Shown here: in pieces, positions 32,785-39,908 of the stretch
Numbering within the stretch: the stretch's first letter is position 1
Layout: each line of letters opens with the position of its first letter
NCBI RefSeq assembly: GCF_001679485.1
Contig: NZ_LZOZ01000014.1
Location: 186,001 to 250,000 of the forward strand
DNA: 64,000 nt
DNA from: Haemophilus sp. CCUG 60358
GTDB lineage: Bacteria > Pseudomonadota > Gammaproteobacteria > Enterobacterales > Pasteurellaceae
Direction: 5' to 3'
The notes under the pieces: generated by a model
Seen by the model: the letters and a program-made list of their open reading frames with translations, nothing else
Databases searched by the model: none
What the model was told of the DNA's origin: nothing
Position numbers and translations under genes: made by a program

Positions 32785-33522
32785 TTAAACGTGCCAAATA
32801 AAACGGCGTAGTAGCCAATCGATGCTGAAATATAAACAAAGTGAAATCGCGACTAAGATCAGCAACGCAGCGAACATTAAATCCACCTGCATACGAGCGT
32901 TGGCGTGGATCATTAAATAGCCAAGCCCTTCTGATGAACCCACCCATTCTCCGATTACAGCGCCAATTGGGGCGACTGAAACGGCAATACGAAACCCCGA
33001 TGCAAATGCAGGCAATGCAGCAGGTAATCGCACTTTAAGTAATAAACGCAAAGGGGATGGTTTTAACGTTTTGGCGAGGTCGAGCCAAGCTTGAGGTGTA
33101 TTGCGTAAGCCATCGTAACAAGCTGCGGTTACAGGAAAATAGATAATGAGAATAGCCATAACAATTTTTGATGGCATTCCATAACCTAGCCAAAGTACGA
33201 GTATCGGAGCGATAGCAAAAACAGGAATTGCTTGAGAAATTACTAAAATTGGTAACAGTAAGGACGATGTTTTAGGTGAAAAAGAGAGTAACAGGGCTGA
33301 TGACAATCCGAAAATAAAACCCAGTAGCAGCCCTAAGCCAATTTCAATTAAGGTGATTTGTGTATGTTGCCAAAGTAGTTCTGAATGAGAAGTTAATTGC
33401 AGCCATACAGCTTGCGGAGGAGGAAATATGTAATGGGGAAAATCACCAAATACGCCAATAAGTTGCCAAAGACCAAGCAATATAATTCCAATAAAGAGCG
33501 GTTTAAGAAGGCTAAGTTTCAT
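32785..33522 (-). CDS. thiX: ABC transporter permease ThiX
   Basis: Membrane permease of the pyrimidine importer: 245 residues, about six hydrophobic segments and a BPD-type inner-membrane motif (RLPAALPAFASGFRIAVSVAPIGAVIGEWVG, residues about 160-190). The start at 33522 overlaps the thiZ stop (ATGA) and has AGAGGGA upstream; the longer open frame reaches back into thiZ and is not used. Confidence 0.92.
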   Translation of the reverse strand: MKLSLLKPLFIGIILLGLWQLIGVFGDFPHYIFPPPQAVWLQLTSHSELLWQHTQITLIEIGLGLLLGFIFGLSSALLLSFSPKTSSLLLPILVISQAIPVFAIAPILVLWLGYGMPSKIVMAILIIYFPVTAACYDGLRNTPQAWLDLAKTLKPSPLRLLLKVRLPAALPAFASGFRIAVSVAPIGAVIGEWVGSSEGLGYLMIHANARMQVDLMFAALLILVAISLCLYFSIDWLLRRFIWHV

Positions 33523-34244
33523 CTTTTTCCCTCTAATAACTCGTTCAATAATTGCTGCTGGAGCATCCACAAATTTTCTTGGTTAAGTTCTCGTGGTGCT
33601 TTACCTTCAGGTTTTATGACATCAGATAATGCTGGCTGATTAGGCTGCGGTGAGCGTAATACAAAAATACGCTGGCTTAAGCGTAATGCTTCTTGAGGAT
33701 CATGTGTAACCAATAACACTGATTTATCTTTTAATAGTTCATAAGCCAAGTTTTGTAATTGGTAACGACTAATCGCATCAAGGGCAGAGAAGGGCTCGTC
33801 AAGTAAAACTAAATCAGCATTTTGCATTAAAACTCGTGCTAGGGCGACGCGTTGTTTTTGTCCTCCAGATAATTGATAACAGTTTTTATGAAGATGTTCT
33901 GACATGCCTACTTGTTCAAGTAGTGCTTTTGCTTGAAGAGTTGTTTTTGCAGATTTATTCCCGAATAGTACGTTTTCTAATTGGACGTTATCAATAATTG
34001 AAAGCCAGGGATAAAGAGTATCTTTTTGTGGTAGCCATGCCACTCGAATATTAGGATGAAAGATGATATTACCTTGAATCCTCCCTTGTATTTCAAGCCC
34101 TGCAATTAATCTTAAAAGCGTTGATTTACCTACACCAGAGCAGCCAAGTAGACTCACCCACTCATTAGGCAAAAGCGTTAAGTCAAGGTGTTTAAATAGT
34201 ACCTGCTTAGCAAAAGCAAGACTAAGATCCTGAATATGCACCAT
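33519..34244 (-). CDS. thiZ: ABC transporter ATP-binding protein ThiZ
   Basis: ATPase of the pyrimidine importer. The 241-residue protein has Walker A (GCSGVGKSTLLR), a Q loop (WLPQKDTLYPWL), the signature LSGGQKQRVALARVL and Walker B (ADLVLLDEPFSALDA). First gene of the operon, about 90 bp downstream of the TPP riboswitch. Confidence 0.93.
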   Translation of the reverse strand: MVHIQDLSLAFAKQVLFKHLDLTLLPNEWVSLLGCSGVGKSTLLRLIAGLEIQGRIQGNIIFHPNIRVAWLPQKDTLYPWLSIIDNVQLENVLFGNKSAKTTLQAKALLEQVGMSEHLHKNCYQLSGGQKQRVALARVLMQNADLVLLDEPFSALDAISRYQLQNLAYELLKDKSVLLVTHDPQEALRLSQRIFVLRSPQPNQPALSDVIKPEGKAPRELNQENLWMLQQQLLNELLEGKR

Positions 34245-34330
34245 AGTATTAACCTTACTGATTAATAACTAAAGGCTTTGAGAAAAAAGAATTGAAAATA
34301 GATATGAAGAATGAAAAGTATTTTGGCATA

Positions 34331-34407
34331 TTAGTTTCCTACGTCAGTGCTAACTGTTTCAGGTTCACGGGTATCATCTCAGCCACTTTGTGGCACCCCG
34401 ACTAAAT
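34331..34407 (-). ncRNA. TPP riboswitch (THI element)
   Basis: On the minus strand this stretch has the invariant TPP elements in order: GGGGTGCC, GGCTGAGATGATACCC, GTGAACCTG and CGTAGGAAACTAA, with closing P1 arms TTTAGT/ACTAA. It precedes the eight-gene thiamin operon and should turn it off when TPP is plentiful. No strong intrinsic terminator lies directly downstream, so control may act on translation of thiZ or through another mechanism. Confidence 0.95.
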
Positions 34408-34415
34408 TTGGATAG

Positions 34416-34444
34416 ATTCTATATCTCAATTCAGAATAAAACAA
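34416..34444 (-). promoter_or_regulatory. Probable promoter of the thiamin operon
   Basis: On the minus strand, TTGTTT (34439-34444), 17 bp, then TAGAAT (34416-34421), ending 9 bp before the riboswitch. From there to 34631 (about 190 bp) I see no gene or clear signal, only AT-rich sequence. Confidence 0.55.
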
Positions 34445-34631
34445 GAACAAAATTGTATTAACTGCAGTTTCGGTTTCTCTTTAGTTTTGTGAAAGTTACT
34501 TAACTGGTGAGAGTGAAAGAAGATAAAACAGATTAGAAGAATGAGAGAAAACAATAATTTCCAATATAACAATAATTAAAAGTTAAAGTTAAGTATTGGA
34601 CTAGGTACTGATTATTGGTTTGGAATTAGAT

Positions 34632-34695
34632 GGTGCCCGAAGCCAGACTTGAACTGGCACGCCTCGAAAGGCGAGGGATTTTAAATCCCATAATA
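34632..34695 (-). tRNA. tRNA-Leu(UAA) 3' fragment at the prophage attachment site
   Basis: On the minus strand the sequence from GGGATTTAAAATCCC (anticodon stem-loop with UAA) through the variable arm, the T arm (AGTTCAAGT) and acceptor to the final ACCA is intact, but the D arm and 5' acceptor half are missing: upstream sequence diverges right at the anticodon stem. This is the displaced 3' half left when a phage recombines in the anticodon loop of a tRNA-Leu gene. An intact tRNA should exist at the other prophage end, outside the window. Confidence 0.85.
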
Positions 34696-34844
34696 AGCTT
34701 TGTGAAAACAATAACTTAATTGATTTTCAACGTGTTAAGATAGTAAATAAAAGTATATAAAGGCAAATATAAAACATTGTCGCCAGTTGATCGCCACTAA
34801 AAATAAGGAAAAGTACAAGGGATTTTTTAAAAAACAATCCCTTT

Positions 34845-35858
34845 TTACTGTGCAGGATTAGAAAGCGGATTGAATTTGACCGCACTTTCTAAATGCGATG
34901 GGGCGAAATGTGCATAACGCATTGTCATTTCGATAGTTGAATGTCCGAGGATTTCTTTCAACACTAAAATATTCCCACCGTTCATCATAAAATGGCTGGC
35001 GAAAGTATGGCGCAAAACGTGGGTTAGTTGCCCTTTGGGTAATTCAATTTCGGCACGTAAAACCGCATTTTCAAAGGATTCGTAAGCATCATTGAATAAT
35101 CTGCCACGCTTTTTCGGTAGCATATCGAACAATTCTTTACTGATAGGCACAGTGCGGTTTTTCTTTGATTTTGTGTTCGTGAAGGTGATTTTATATGGCA
35201 TAACTTGTGATTGGGTCAGCGTTTCAGCTTCACTCCAACGTGCACCAGTTGCTAGGCAAATTCGGACAATTAGGCCCAAATCAGGATTGCGAGAGTTATC
35301 GCACTCAACTAATAAGCGATAAATATCACGCTCATACAAAAAAGCTAGTTCCGTATCCCGTTCTTTGAACAAGCGCACACCATCAAGGGGATTCTCAGCC
35401 GTCCACTTACGCAATGATTTCAGTTCGTTAAACACTGCTCGCAAGTAGGCGTGTTCACGGTTTACTGTGGATTCTTTCGGGGGCTTGTTTTTGTTTGCGG
35501 AAAACTCACCATCAAGGCGGCGTTTGCGGTAGTCGGCAAAAATTTCTGCATTAAATTCATTGGCAGGCGGATCGCCTAAGTTCGCGCACAAGTTCTTTAG
35601 TTTGGCTAAACGAGCCTCACCGTCCGACAACGTTTTACCGTGCACATCAAACCATTCCTGCACATAAAAACTTAACGCAGGCAAATCGCTTGATTCTAAA
35701 ACTTGTACAGAATCAACCGCACTTGTCGTTTGTTCTTTGGCTTGATTGTAAAAACGTAGCGCATCGCCTTTAGTTAAAAACCATTTGCGTGATCGCTTGC
35801 CGTTTACATAAACTTCCGCAAGCCATTTCCCATTTTTTGTGTCTTTACGAACTGCCAT
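34845..35858 (-). CDS. int: HP1-type tyrosine-recombinase integrase
   Basis: Integrates and, with Cox, excises the prophage at the tRNA-Leu site. The 337-residue protein has the same length as HP1 integrase and from memory is almost identical to it. The catalytic set is visible: Arg in ATGARWSEAE (about 207), HVLRHTFASH (His and Arg near 280-283), GHSTIEMTMRYAH with the nucleophile Tyr315. It lies 150 bp from the attachment site. Confidence 0.97.
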   Translation of the reverse strand: MAVRKDTKNGKWLAEVYVNGKRSRKWFLTKGDALRFYNQAKEQTTSAVDSVQVLESSDLPALSFYVQEWFDVHGKTLSDGEARLAKLKNLCANLGDPPANEFNAEIFADYRKRRLDGEFSANKNKPPKESTVNREHAYLRAVFNELKSLRKWTAENPLDGVRLFKERDTELAFLYERDIYRLLVECDNSRNPDLGLIVRICLATGARWSEAETLTQSQVMPYKITFTNTKSKKNRTVPISKELFDMLPKKRGRLFNDAYESFENAVLRAEIELPKGQLTHVLRHTFASHFMMNGGNILVLKEILGHSTIEMTMRYAHFAPSHLESAVKFNPLSNPAQ

Positions 35859-35860
35859 TA

Positions 35861-36415
35861 CTATAATTTGAAGTTTTTTATTAGATTATTTGATTCATCA
35901 AAAACAGATTGAATTAATTTATCTACAGATTTTTTATCATCTAATTCATGAGATAGTATTTTGTATGCAGTTATGTTTACCAGTCTGCCATATAAGAGTT
36001 CATTCTTCTTTAATAAATCAGCTAATTCATCATTCTTATTAATAACTAAAGAATCAATTTCTAAATCTATATTCATCTGCATTAACTGACTTGCATACCT
36101 GTCACATATTTCCAAAAAATTTATACCAAGCCTAATTTCATAACGTAACGAAAGTACCTTTTGGTTTAATTTTTTTAACGACTCTAATAATTTTACTTCT
36201 AGATCAAAAATCTTCTGTTTCTTCCATGAATCAAAACCTAGGCAAGCTAGAATGATGGCCACAATAGAACATAAAGAAGATATAAAAGATGGGTTAGCAA
36301 CACAAAAAGCAACACATGCAACAGAAAACGCCATCACAAATGGATAAACCAATAACCACAATAAAAAATCTTTTATGGGAGATTTTGATTCTTCTTCGAA
36401 AAATCGCTTTATCAT
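35861..36415 (-). CDS. Two-helix membrane protein, phage accessory gene
   Basis: Unrecognised. The 184-residue protein has a charged N terminus (MIKRFFEEESKSPIK), two adjacent membrane segments at about residues 17-57 (LLWLLVYPFVMAFSVACVAF; SSLCSIVAIILACLGF) and a long, charged helical cytoplasmic C-terminal part with coiled-coil character. It starts 3 bp downstream of the BRCT gene stop and ends 2 bp from int, so int, this gene, the BRCT gene and cI form one lysogenic unit. Composition is more AT-rich than int. A role in superinfection exclusion or defence is possible but unproven. Confidence 0.7.
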   Translation of the reverse strand: MIKRFFEEESKSPIKDFLLWLLVYPFVMAFSVACVAFCVANPSFISSLCSIVAIILACLGFDSWKKQKIFDLEVKLLESLKKLNQKVLSLRYEIRLGINFLEICDRYASQLMQMNIDLEIDSLVINKNDELADLLKKNELLYGRLVNITAYKILSHELDDKKSVDKLIQSVFDESNNLIKNFKL

Positions 36416-36418
36416 TTA

Positions 36419-37324
36419 TTATTTAACCCACTGTGATTCAGAAATAATTTTAACTTTATGATTGCGTTCTGCTTGATATTCTTTTGCAATCATAATTTTT
36501 TTGCCGTAACTTTGTTGCAACCAATCACGAGAATTAAACATTCCAACAATCAAATAATCTAAATCAAGGCGAAAATCATCGATAACGGTTGCACCTTGAG
36601 AAATCGCTAATTCAGAGCATTTCTTTCTTGAACCGTATTTGAATTTTCCGGTTAGTTGCACTACCTTTCCATTCAAATTTAGTTCATCAACTAAATCAAA
36701 GAATGATTCGCCCAACGCCATGCCATCGGCATTGCCTTCAGTGTCAGAACCACAAAAATCAACCAACAACCTTTTCAATCTTTCAAAGCCATTTGATGAT
36801 AGGTTTTCAACATCGTTTTCTTCAAAAAATGAATAGAATTTACTTATAATTGGATCATCTTGTAAAAACGCATTTTCATCTAACCAATCAGCCAAACAAC
36901 GAACTTCTTCAATAGCAATATGACCATCGGCAATTAATCCTTTGCATAAGCCTTGAAATTCATTTGTAATGATAATTGAACTATTCTTATTTACATCACG
37001 AACAGTGCAATCAGCAATAGCTTTATCCAGTTGTTCACCGATCTTATCTTGTAAATGCTCAAGTGCGGTTAATAATTCATCTAGGATTTTGCCTTGTGGT
37101 TCACCATCGGGGAAAGATAAAAATATTTGAGTAAATTTGCGAGCTTCGTTATAGATTTCGAGGGAAAGGGGATCAAGATAAACAGATGATTCAATCTCTA
37201 ATAACCAAGTGTCTAAAAATAAGGCTTCGTCTTTGTTCATCGTTAAATCACAATAAAAACCCTCAATCATGCCATACAGAACAGTTAAGAATTTTATATT
37301 CGTTCTTTTGTAATTGGTCATCAT
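36419..37324 (-). CDS. BRCT-domain protein with duplicated N-terminal helical repeat
   Basis: A 301-residue protein. Its last 84 residues (218-301) look like a BRCT domain of the NAD-dependent ligase type: GKVVQLTGKF, SELAISQGATVIDD, DYLIVG, a tryptophan and KIISESQWV. The N-terminal part contains two similar segments, at about 13-43 (YGMIEGFYCDLTMNKDEALFLDTWL) and 122-150 (CKGLIADGHIAIEEVRCLADWL), so it is probably an internal duplication. There is no ligase catalytic core. BRCT domains bind DNA ends or nicks or phosphoproteins. Positioned between cI and the membrane protein gene. Start is 37324 or the next ATG at 37321. Confidence 0.75.
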   Translation of the reverse strand: MMTNYKRTNIKFLTVLYGMIEGFYCDLTMNKDEALFLDTWLLEIESSVYLDPLSLEIYNEARKFTQIFLSFPDGEPQGKILDELLTALEHLQDKIGEQLDKAIADCTVRDVNKNSSIIITNEFQGLCKGLIADGHIAIEEVRCLADWLDENAFLQDDPIISKFYSFFEENDVENLSSNGFERLKRLLVDFCGSDTEGNADGMALGESFFDLVDELNLNGKVVQLTGKFKYGSRKKCSELAISQGATVIDDFRLDLDYLIVGMFNSRDWLQQSYGKKIMIAKEYQAERNHKVKIISESQWVK

Positions 37325-37906
37325 TTAGACTTTCTCCATCTTCAAAATCACCTTCCCCACCACATCAATATCACTTAATTCACATTCAAAACTGAACTTG
37401 CCTCCGTCCACACGGATTTTTCCTGCAGGTAGCACGGTGATATAACGGATAAGATGGGAGTTTTCGACGATGACGAAGTATTCGCCATCCACTAAATTGC
37501 CGTAATCGCTAGTCGCAAAGTAGGTGTGATTGTCTTCTAAAATACAAAACACTTTGTCATAACTTTCACGGCTGTCTAAATTCGGTAAGTAAGGCAAAAG
37601 AAAGGGTTTATTTTCCATTATGAAAGATTTTCCGCTTTCTAGTTTTATTGTATGAAAATATTTCAGGTCTTCCGAATTATCGAAAATCGGCTCATTTCCA
37701 TAGGCCACATAATCCAATCTTGCCCCTGTTTCTTTCACGCAACGAATGACTAATTCCGCAGGAAAAAAACTACGAGAAACCCAAGTGCTAAACGTGCTGG
37801 GCGAGATCCCGAGGTGTTCGCCTAAATCTTTTCTTTTTGCAAATCCATATGCTTTTTGAATGCGGTCAATGACATCCTTTCCGCCAATCAATTCTAATTT
37901 ATTCAT
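37325..37906 (-). CDS. cI: Phage CI-type repressor
   Basis: Maintains lysogeny by binding operators next to its own start. The protein is 193 residues from the ATG at 37906 (197 from a second ATG at 37918 that lies inside an operator repeat). It has the phage CI helix-turn-helix domain (DVIDRIQKAYGFAKRKDLGEHLGISPSTFSTWVSR...ETGARLDYVAYG, split over residues 10-70) and a C-terminal half resembling the LexA/S24 dimerisation fold (GEYFVIVEN, DVVGKVILKM). I do not see a convincing Ser/Lys self-cleavage pair, so it may not be SOS-cleavable. Confidence 0.88.
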   Translation of the reverse strand: MNKLELIGGKDVIDRIQKAYGFAKRKDLGEHLGISPSTFSTWVSRSFFPAELVIRCVKETGARLDYVAYGNEPIFDNSEDLKYFHTIKLESGKSFIMENKPFLLPYLPNLDSRESYDKVFCILEDNHTYFATSDYGNLVDGEYFVIVENSHLIRYITVLPAGKIRVDGGKFSFECELSDIDVVGKVILKMEKV

Positions 37907-37907
37907 A

Positions 37908-37981
37908 AAATGAGCCATAAATTCATATTGACATTCTCAAATGAGCCATAATATTATAATTACGCAAATGAGCCATAAATC
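37908..37981. promoter_or_regulatory. Three direct-repeat operators between cI and cox
   Basis: The sequence AAATGAGCCATAAT, with small variation at the end, occurs three times in direct orientation, with TGAGCCATAA at 37911, TGAGCCATAA at 37942 and TGAGCCATAA at 37969. Spacings are 31 and 27 bp, about three and two and a half helical turns. They fill the divergent control region between cI and cox and are likely repressor binding sites; Cox binding is the alternative. Confidence 0.75.
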
Positions 37982-38018
37982 AATATATACCAATATTTAA
38001 CAAGGGGAAGTTTAAGCA

Positions 38019-38231
38019 ATGAACAGCCAAAATGCAATTTGTATAAATGTACAGATCCACGCGCCTTACGTCACATTAAAGAAATATGCCGAGCTTACCG
38101 GGCTTTCGTTAGACAAAGTGCGAAAGATGAGAGCGTCAGGCGAACTGCCTATTGCAGATAAAAAAGCGGAAAGGGGGTCAGTATTAGTGAATTTAATCGC
38201 GATTGCCAAACAAGCGGCGAAACAAGAATAA
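38019..38231 (+). CDS. cox: Cox-type excisionase and regulator
   Basis: Small helix-turn-helix protein of 70 residues, first gene rightward from the CI control region. TLKKYAELTGLSLDKVRKMRASGELPI is a MerR-like DNA-binding motif of the Cox/Xis group, and the sequence recalls HP1 Cox. Expected to direct the integrase to excision and to repress the lysogenic promoter. GGGGA lies before the start. Confidence 0.88.
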   Translation: MNSQNAICINVQIHAPYVTLKKYAELTGLSLDKVRKMRASGELPIADKKAERGSVLVNLIAIAKQAAKQE

Positions 38232-38232
38232 A

Positions 38233-38256
38233 AAACCGCACAAAAGTGCGGTTAGT
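38233..38256 (+). terminator. Hairpin after cox, inverted uptake signals
   Basis: AACCGCAC and GTGCGGTT pair around AAAA (38234-38253). The following T run is poor, so it may attenuate rather than stop early transcription. Confidence 0.5.
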
Positions 38257-38288
38257 TTCCAGAAGATTTTAGTTATAAGGGGAAGACA

Positions 38289-38705
38289 ATGACTAAAACA
38301 TCAACCTTTAAATTCTTTGTTCAAGAGAAAGTCGAAAGTGGAGAAATTTCCATTGAACGAATCAAAGAAATCACTGCTGTAATTAATCAACCTAATCCCG
38401 TTTCGCCAAACGCTCAACAAACGGAACAAGCACATCAAGCAATTCGGGCGATTTTTGAGACGTTGAATCAATCAGCATGTGAAGTTCGTTCTCCACATCA
38501 TCAAGCAAATCAGGGTGGCGAGAAAGTCCACGCAACAAGCAACCCATCACACGTTCTTGAAGTGCCAGTTGTAAATGTTGCTGATGAATTTGTGCTTGCA
38601 TATCTTGAAGAGTTTTTTGCATCTGATCGTTCATCTTCTGAAATCCTTAAATTAAGTGATCGTTTATTTATTTTAGGGAAAGCATACAACAAATCAGGTA
38701 AATAA
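38289..38705 (+). CDS. Phage early protein, function unknown
   Basis: The 138-residue product begins with MTKTSTFKFFVQEKVESGEISIERIKEITAVI, preceded by a strong AGGGGAAG ribosome binding site. The middle (NQPNPVSPNAQQ... SPHHQANQGGEKVHATSNPSH) is of low complexity and hydrophilic; the end is again helical. In position it corresponds to a CII-like or early regulatory gene of P2-type phages, but I see no DNA-binding motif. Its middle is covered on the other strand by another plausible frame. Confidence 0.65.
   Translation: MTKTSTFKFFVQEKVESGEISIERIKEITAVINQPNPVSPNAQQTEQAHQAIRAIFETLNQSACEVRSPHHQANQGGEKVHATSNPSHVLEVPVVNVADEFVLAYLEEFFASDRSSSEILKLSDRLFILGKAYNKSGK
38392..38634 (-). CDS. Possible antisense gene inside the early gene at 38289-38705
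   Basis: An 80-codon frame opposite to the early gene. Its product looks like a real protein: an amphipathic helical N terminus rich in Gln (MNDQMQKTLQDMQAQIHQQH), then LSRHPDLLDDVENELHMLI and LLDVLVPFVERLAKRD. Codon choice resembles that of Haemophilus genes, and AAGGA lies 10 bases before the ATG. It may still be a shadow of the plus-strand frame. Low confidence as a gene. Confidence 0.35.
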   Translation of the reverse strand: MNDQMQKTLQDMQAQIHQQHLQLALQERVMGCLLRGLSRHPDLLDDVENELHMLIDSTSQKSPELLDVLVPFVERLAKRD

Positions 38706-38723
38706 AAAAGCGAGGGCGCGGCA

Positions 38724-39092
38724 ATGTATGTATCTGAAAACGAAAGTGCGGTAGAAAAATGGCACCGAGAAAATGGCATTCCTATGTCGAAAGCAAGAAA
38801 TAGCGAAGAAACTTTGCATGAAATGGGCTTGAGTAAATATCCCACTGAACGTGCTTTTAATCATCTTTCCGATGAGCAAAAAGGCATGTTAAAAGCGTTA
38901 GCAGATATTGAACCCTTTGAAGATTACATCTCGCCCGATCTGACTGGCGATAAGTTATGGCATTACAACGAAAAAGGCATTGATAAATTAACCAAAGCCT
39001 TTCACGCCATGTCAGCACTTCGTACGCCTTTTCCGCGCGCTTTAACGCGTCGTGATTTTTACAATATCGACCCACATACAAGGGGGCAATAA
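38724..39092 (+). CDS. Phage early protein, function unknown
   Basis: The 122-residue acidic and hydrophilic protein has no signal or membrane segment. It has no domain that I recognise. Part of the early run between cox and rep; its stop overlaps the next gene's start by one base (TAATG), a sign of coupling. Start at 38724 follows a GAGGGCG stretch. Confidence 0.7.
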   Translation: MYVSENESAVEKWHRENGIPMSKARNSEETLHEMGLSKYPTERAFNHLSDEQKGMLKALADIEPFEDYISPDLTGDKLWHYNEKGIDKLTKAFHAMSALRTPFPRALTRRDFYNIDPHTRGQ

Positions 39093-39301
39093 TGGAAAAT
39101 AAACTAAATCAACCAAGTACAGAAAATTGCCTAAGTGCCGCACGAAAATGGCGAAATAAATATTGGGCTTATCGCACAAAATGGGAGTTATTTAAAAGAC
39201 AACAAAATGAAGTTGCCGCCAGTGCCATCTATCACAAGATGGTGATCGCATTAGATAACGTAGGGTATTTAACCAAGAAAGCTGAAGAGTTGGCTCATTA
39301 A
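39092..39301 (+). CDS. Phage early protein, small, basic
   Basis: 69 residues, basic and helical, with many aromatic residues near the middle (KWRNKYWAYRTKWELFKRQQ). Coupled to the preceding gene by TAATG. Function unknown; probably a DNA- or protein-binding accessory of replication. Confidence 0.65.
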   Translation: MENKLNQPSTENCLSAARKWRNKYWAYRTKWELFKRQQNEVAASAIYHKMVIALDNVGYLTKKAEELAH

Positions 39302-39313
39302 GGAGATTTTATT

Positions 39314-39595
39314 ATGCAAGAACATTTTATCGAATTATCAAATCGCTACAGCATTAAGTTAAGCGAAACAGAGAAGTACATTATTTACAAAATTGAACTA
39401 CAAGAAAATGGCACTTATGAACGAGTAGGCGGGAAAGTTTGTAAAGACTTATTCGCGGTGGTTGATACGCTCATTCTTTGTGAATTGATGGGTGATGATA
39501 TAAATGCGCTATCTGATGTCGCTAAAAAATTAAAAGAAATCTACGCCGAAGTAAAACGTATCACTGAAATTCAAGAAACTTATGCGCAGGCATAA
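39314..39595 (+). CDS. Phage early protein, function unknown
   Basis: 93 residues, acidic, alpha/beta in appearance, without recognised motif. AAGGAG stands 10-15 bases before the ATG. It lies in the early run, 12 bp after the previous gene. Confidence 0.65.
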   Translation: MQEHFIELSNRYSIKLSETEKYIIYKIELQENGTYERVGGKVCKDLFAVVDTLILCELMGDDINALSDVAKKLKEIYAEVKRITEIQETYAQA

Positions 39596-39645
39596 ACCCT
39601 TTTTTATCTATATCTATTAATTTAATTCATACAAAATAAATATTT

Positions 39646-39906
39646 ATGACTGAATTTAATCTAGAGCAAGCATTACAAGGTGCGCCAGTCCGTCTTAACA
39701 ACGGTTTTAAAGCTTATATTTTTGCGGATGTGAGCTTGCTTGCTATTAATGAACCATACCCACTGATTGGCGGATATGCCTATTCGATCAGTTCATTTTA
39801 CGACAATCAAGAACATCAACGATTTGAAGAATGCCGTTGGGCAAAAGACGGCAAATGTGATCGTTTAAGCGCATTAGGGTCGATTGCTGGGATGTGGGAA
39901 GATTAG
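39646..39906 (+). CDS. Phage early protein before rep
   Basis: 86 residues, acidic, with aromatic-rich and cysteine-containing stretches (YPLIGGYAYSISSFYDNQ; FEECRWAKDGKCDRLSALGSIAGMWED). No recognised family. Its end supplies the ribosome binding site (GGGAAG) of rep, with 2 bp between stop and rep start. Confidence 0.65.
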   Translation: MTEFNLEQALQGAPVRLNNGFKAYIFADVSLLAINEPYPLIGGYAYSISSFYDNQEHQRFEECRWAKDGKCDRLSALGSIAGMWED

Positions 39907-39908
39907 CT

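Noticed and set aside
36419..37324. Considered as an NAD-dependent DNA ligase
   Set aside because: Only the BRCT-like C terminus is present; the nucleotidyltransferase core, KxDG motif and OB domain are missing.
37908..37981. Considered as a CRISPR array because of the regular repeats
   Set aside because: Repeats are only 14-15 bp, three copies, with short AT-rich spacers, and lie in a phage control region; operators fit better.
38233..38256. Inverted uptake signals after cox considered as an insertion-sequence end
   Set aside because: No transposase or matching inverted repeat nearby; simple paired uptake signals occur many times in the window.
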